The notes under the pieces are model-generated. The model was not told the origin of the DNA, did not search any database, and saw nothing but the letters and a program-made list of their open reading frames with translations. A DNA stretch of 61,386 nucleotides from Methanotorris formicicus Mc-S-70. Its GTDB lineage: Archaea; AGJL01; Methanococci; Methanococcales; Methanococcaceae. A program made the position numbers and the translations under genes. Each line of letters begins with the position of its first letter. Position 1 is the stretch's first letter. Of the stretch, positions 61,184 to 61,386 are shown in pieces. The stretch covers positions 1-61,386 of the forward strand of contig NZ_AGJL01000003.1 in the NCBI RefSeq assembly GCF_000243455.1, written 5' to 3'.

Positions 61184-61386
61184 CAGTATCTCCGAACATC
61201 ATACTAACTAATAGAAAACTTAATATTTGGTAATATCGAATAGTTAATATCAAAAAAATATGGAGGTGAAATCATGAAGGGGATAAAACACACAATAATA
61301 AAATCCTTTAACGAATTTAACAGTTTTGTTGGTAAGGCTTTACAAATTACGCCGAGGATTTATCGGGTTGAAGGTTATTCTAAAGG
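61184..61386 (+). mobile_element. Left end of an insertion sequence (copy C), runs off the window
   Basis: Begins CAGTATCTCCGAACATCATA, the same left end as the miniature copy at 23438. The orientation is the same as copy A at the opposite edge of the window. Confidence 0.85.
61274..61386 (+). CDS. Transposase, N-terminal fragment (partial)
   Basis: ATG 61274 follows GGAGGTGA, a strong ribosome site, and gives 37 residues starting MKGIKHTIIKSFNEFNSFV before the window ends. It is probably the start of the same transposase whose last residues are seen at 2-139. The family is not identifiable from this much. Confidence 0.65.
   Translation, partial: MKGIKHTIIKSFNEFNSFVGKALQITPRIYRVEGYSK

Overview
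This window looks like a piece of a hyperthermophilic, hydrogenotrophic methanogen of the Methanocaldococcaceae (Methanocaldococcus or Methanotorris type). The evidence is the AT-rich sequence with GC-rich islands only at RNA genes, GGTG-type ribosome binding sites, archaeal TATA boxes, and the gene content: FtsZ, aIF2-gamma, ribosomal proteins S6e and S8e, class I lysyl-tRNA synthetase, archaeal SRP RNA, F420H2 oxidase, FeGP-cofactor genes hcgB/hcgC and pyruvate oxidoreductase with the porE/porF ferredoxins. From memory, several blocks follow the Methanocaldococcus jannaschii gene order. Genus level is inference. Both ends of the window lie inside copies of the same insertion sequence, as expected if this is a contig that broke at repeats.

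Layout. 1-4.3 kb: an IS end, an NrpR-type nitrogen operator, an unknown gene, a NifE/NifD-like nitrogenase component 1 gene, a TnpB element and a membrane polyferredoxin gene that has lost its 5' end. 4.3-6.1 kb: rubrerythrin-like protein and F420H2 oxidase (oxygen defence). 6.1-7 kb: decayed IS4-like transposase. 7-11.2 kb: porCDAB-EF. 11.2-14.5 kb: phosphoesterase, SRP RNA, ftsZ, an HTH regulator and a V4R protein. 14.6-18.7 kb: hcgC, hcgB, pheS and a radical SAM gene. 18.9-23.4 kb: pycB, pycA, tRNA-Val and hemC. 23.4-26.8 kb: a miniature element, a beta-propeller lipoprotein, an ArsR-like regulator and a diphthamide-type ATP pyrophosphatase. 26.9-32.1 kb: glnA with two NrpR operators, a probable structured RNA, rpS6e, aIF2-gamma and nurA. 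32.2-37.2 kb: the HMG-CoA synthase / thiolase / DUF35 mevalonate block with an embedded MNT-HEPN pair whose HEPN gene is split by a small insertion. 37.2-39 kb: IS remnant and surface proteins. 39.2-45.8 kb: DEAD-box helicase, cobQ, hisC, a VapBC-like pair, a DUF2100-type gene and an LOR/SDH gene. 45.8-49.6 kb: korC, korB, a hypothetical gene and lysS. 49.8-56.6 kb: a seven-gene dipeptide/nickel-type ABC transporter operon with a methyltransferase and a deacetylase-like protein. 56.8-61 kb: a radical SAM gene, rpS8e, pyrB, a DUF2304 pair and cbiF.

How the genes work together. The core blocks cover pyruvate synthesis and carboxylation, nitrogen assimilation, tetrapyrrole and cobamide synthesis, the [Fe]-hydrogenase cofactor and isoprenoid synthesis. 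On top of this conserved core lie many small disruptions: TTC-looped palindromes inside dead transposases, a 277-bp insertion with a 6-bp target duplication in hepT, an in-frame TAG, a frameshifted signal peptide, a shortened PIN toxin and a cobQ stop-codon loss. The nitrogen-controlled, solitary NifE/NifD-like gene is the best candidate for an undescribed system.
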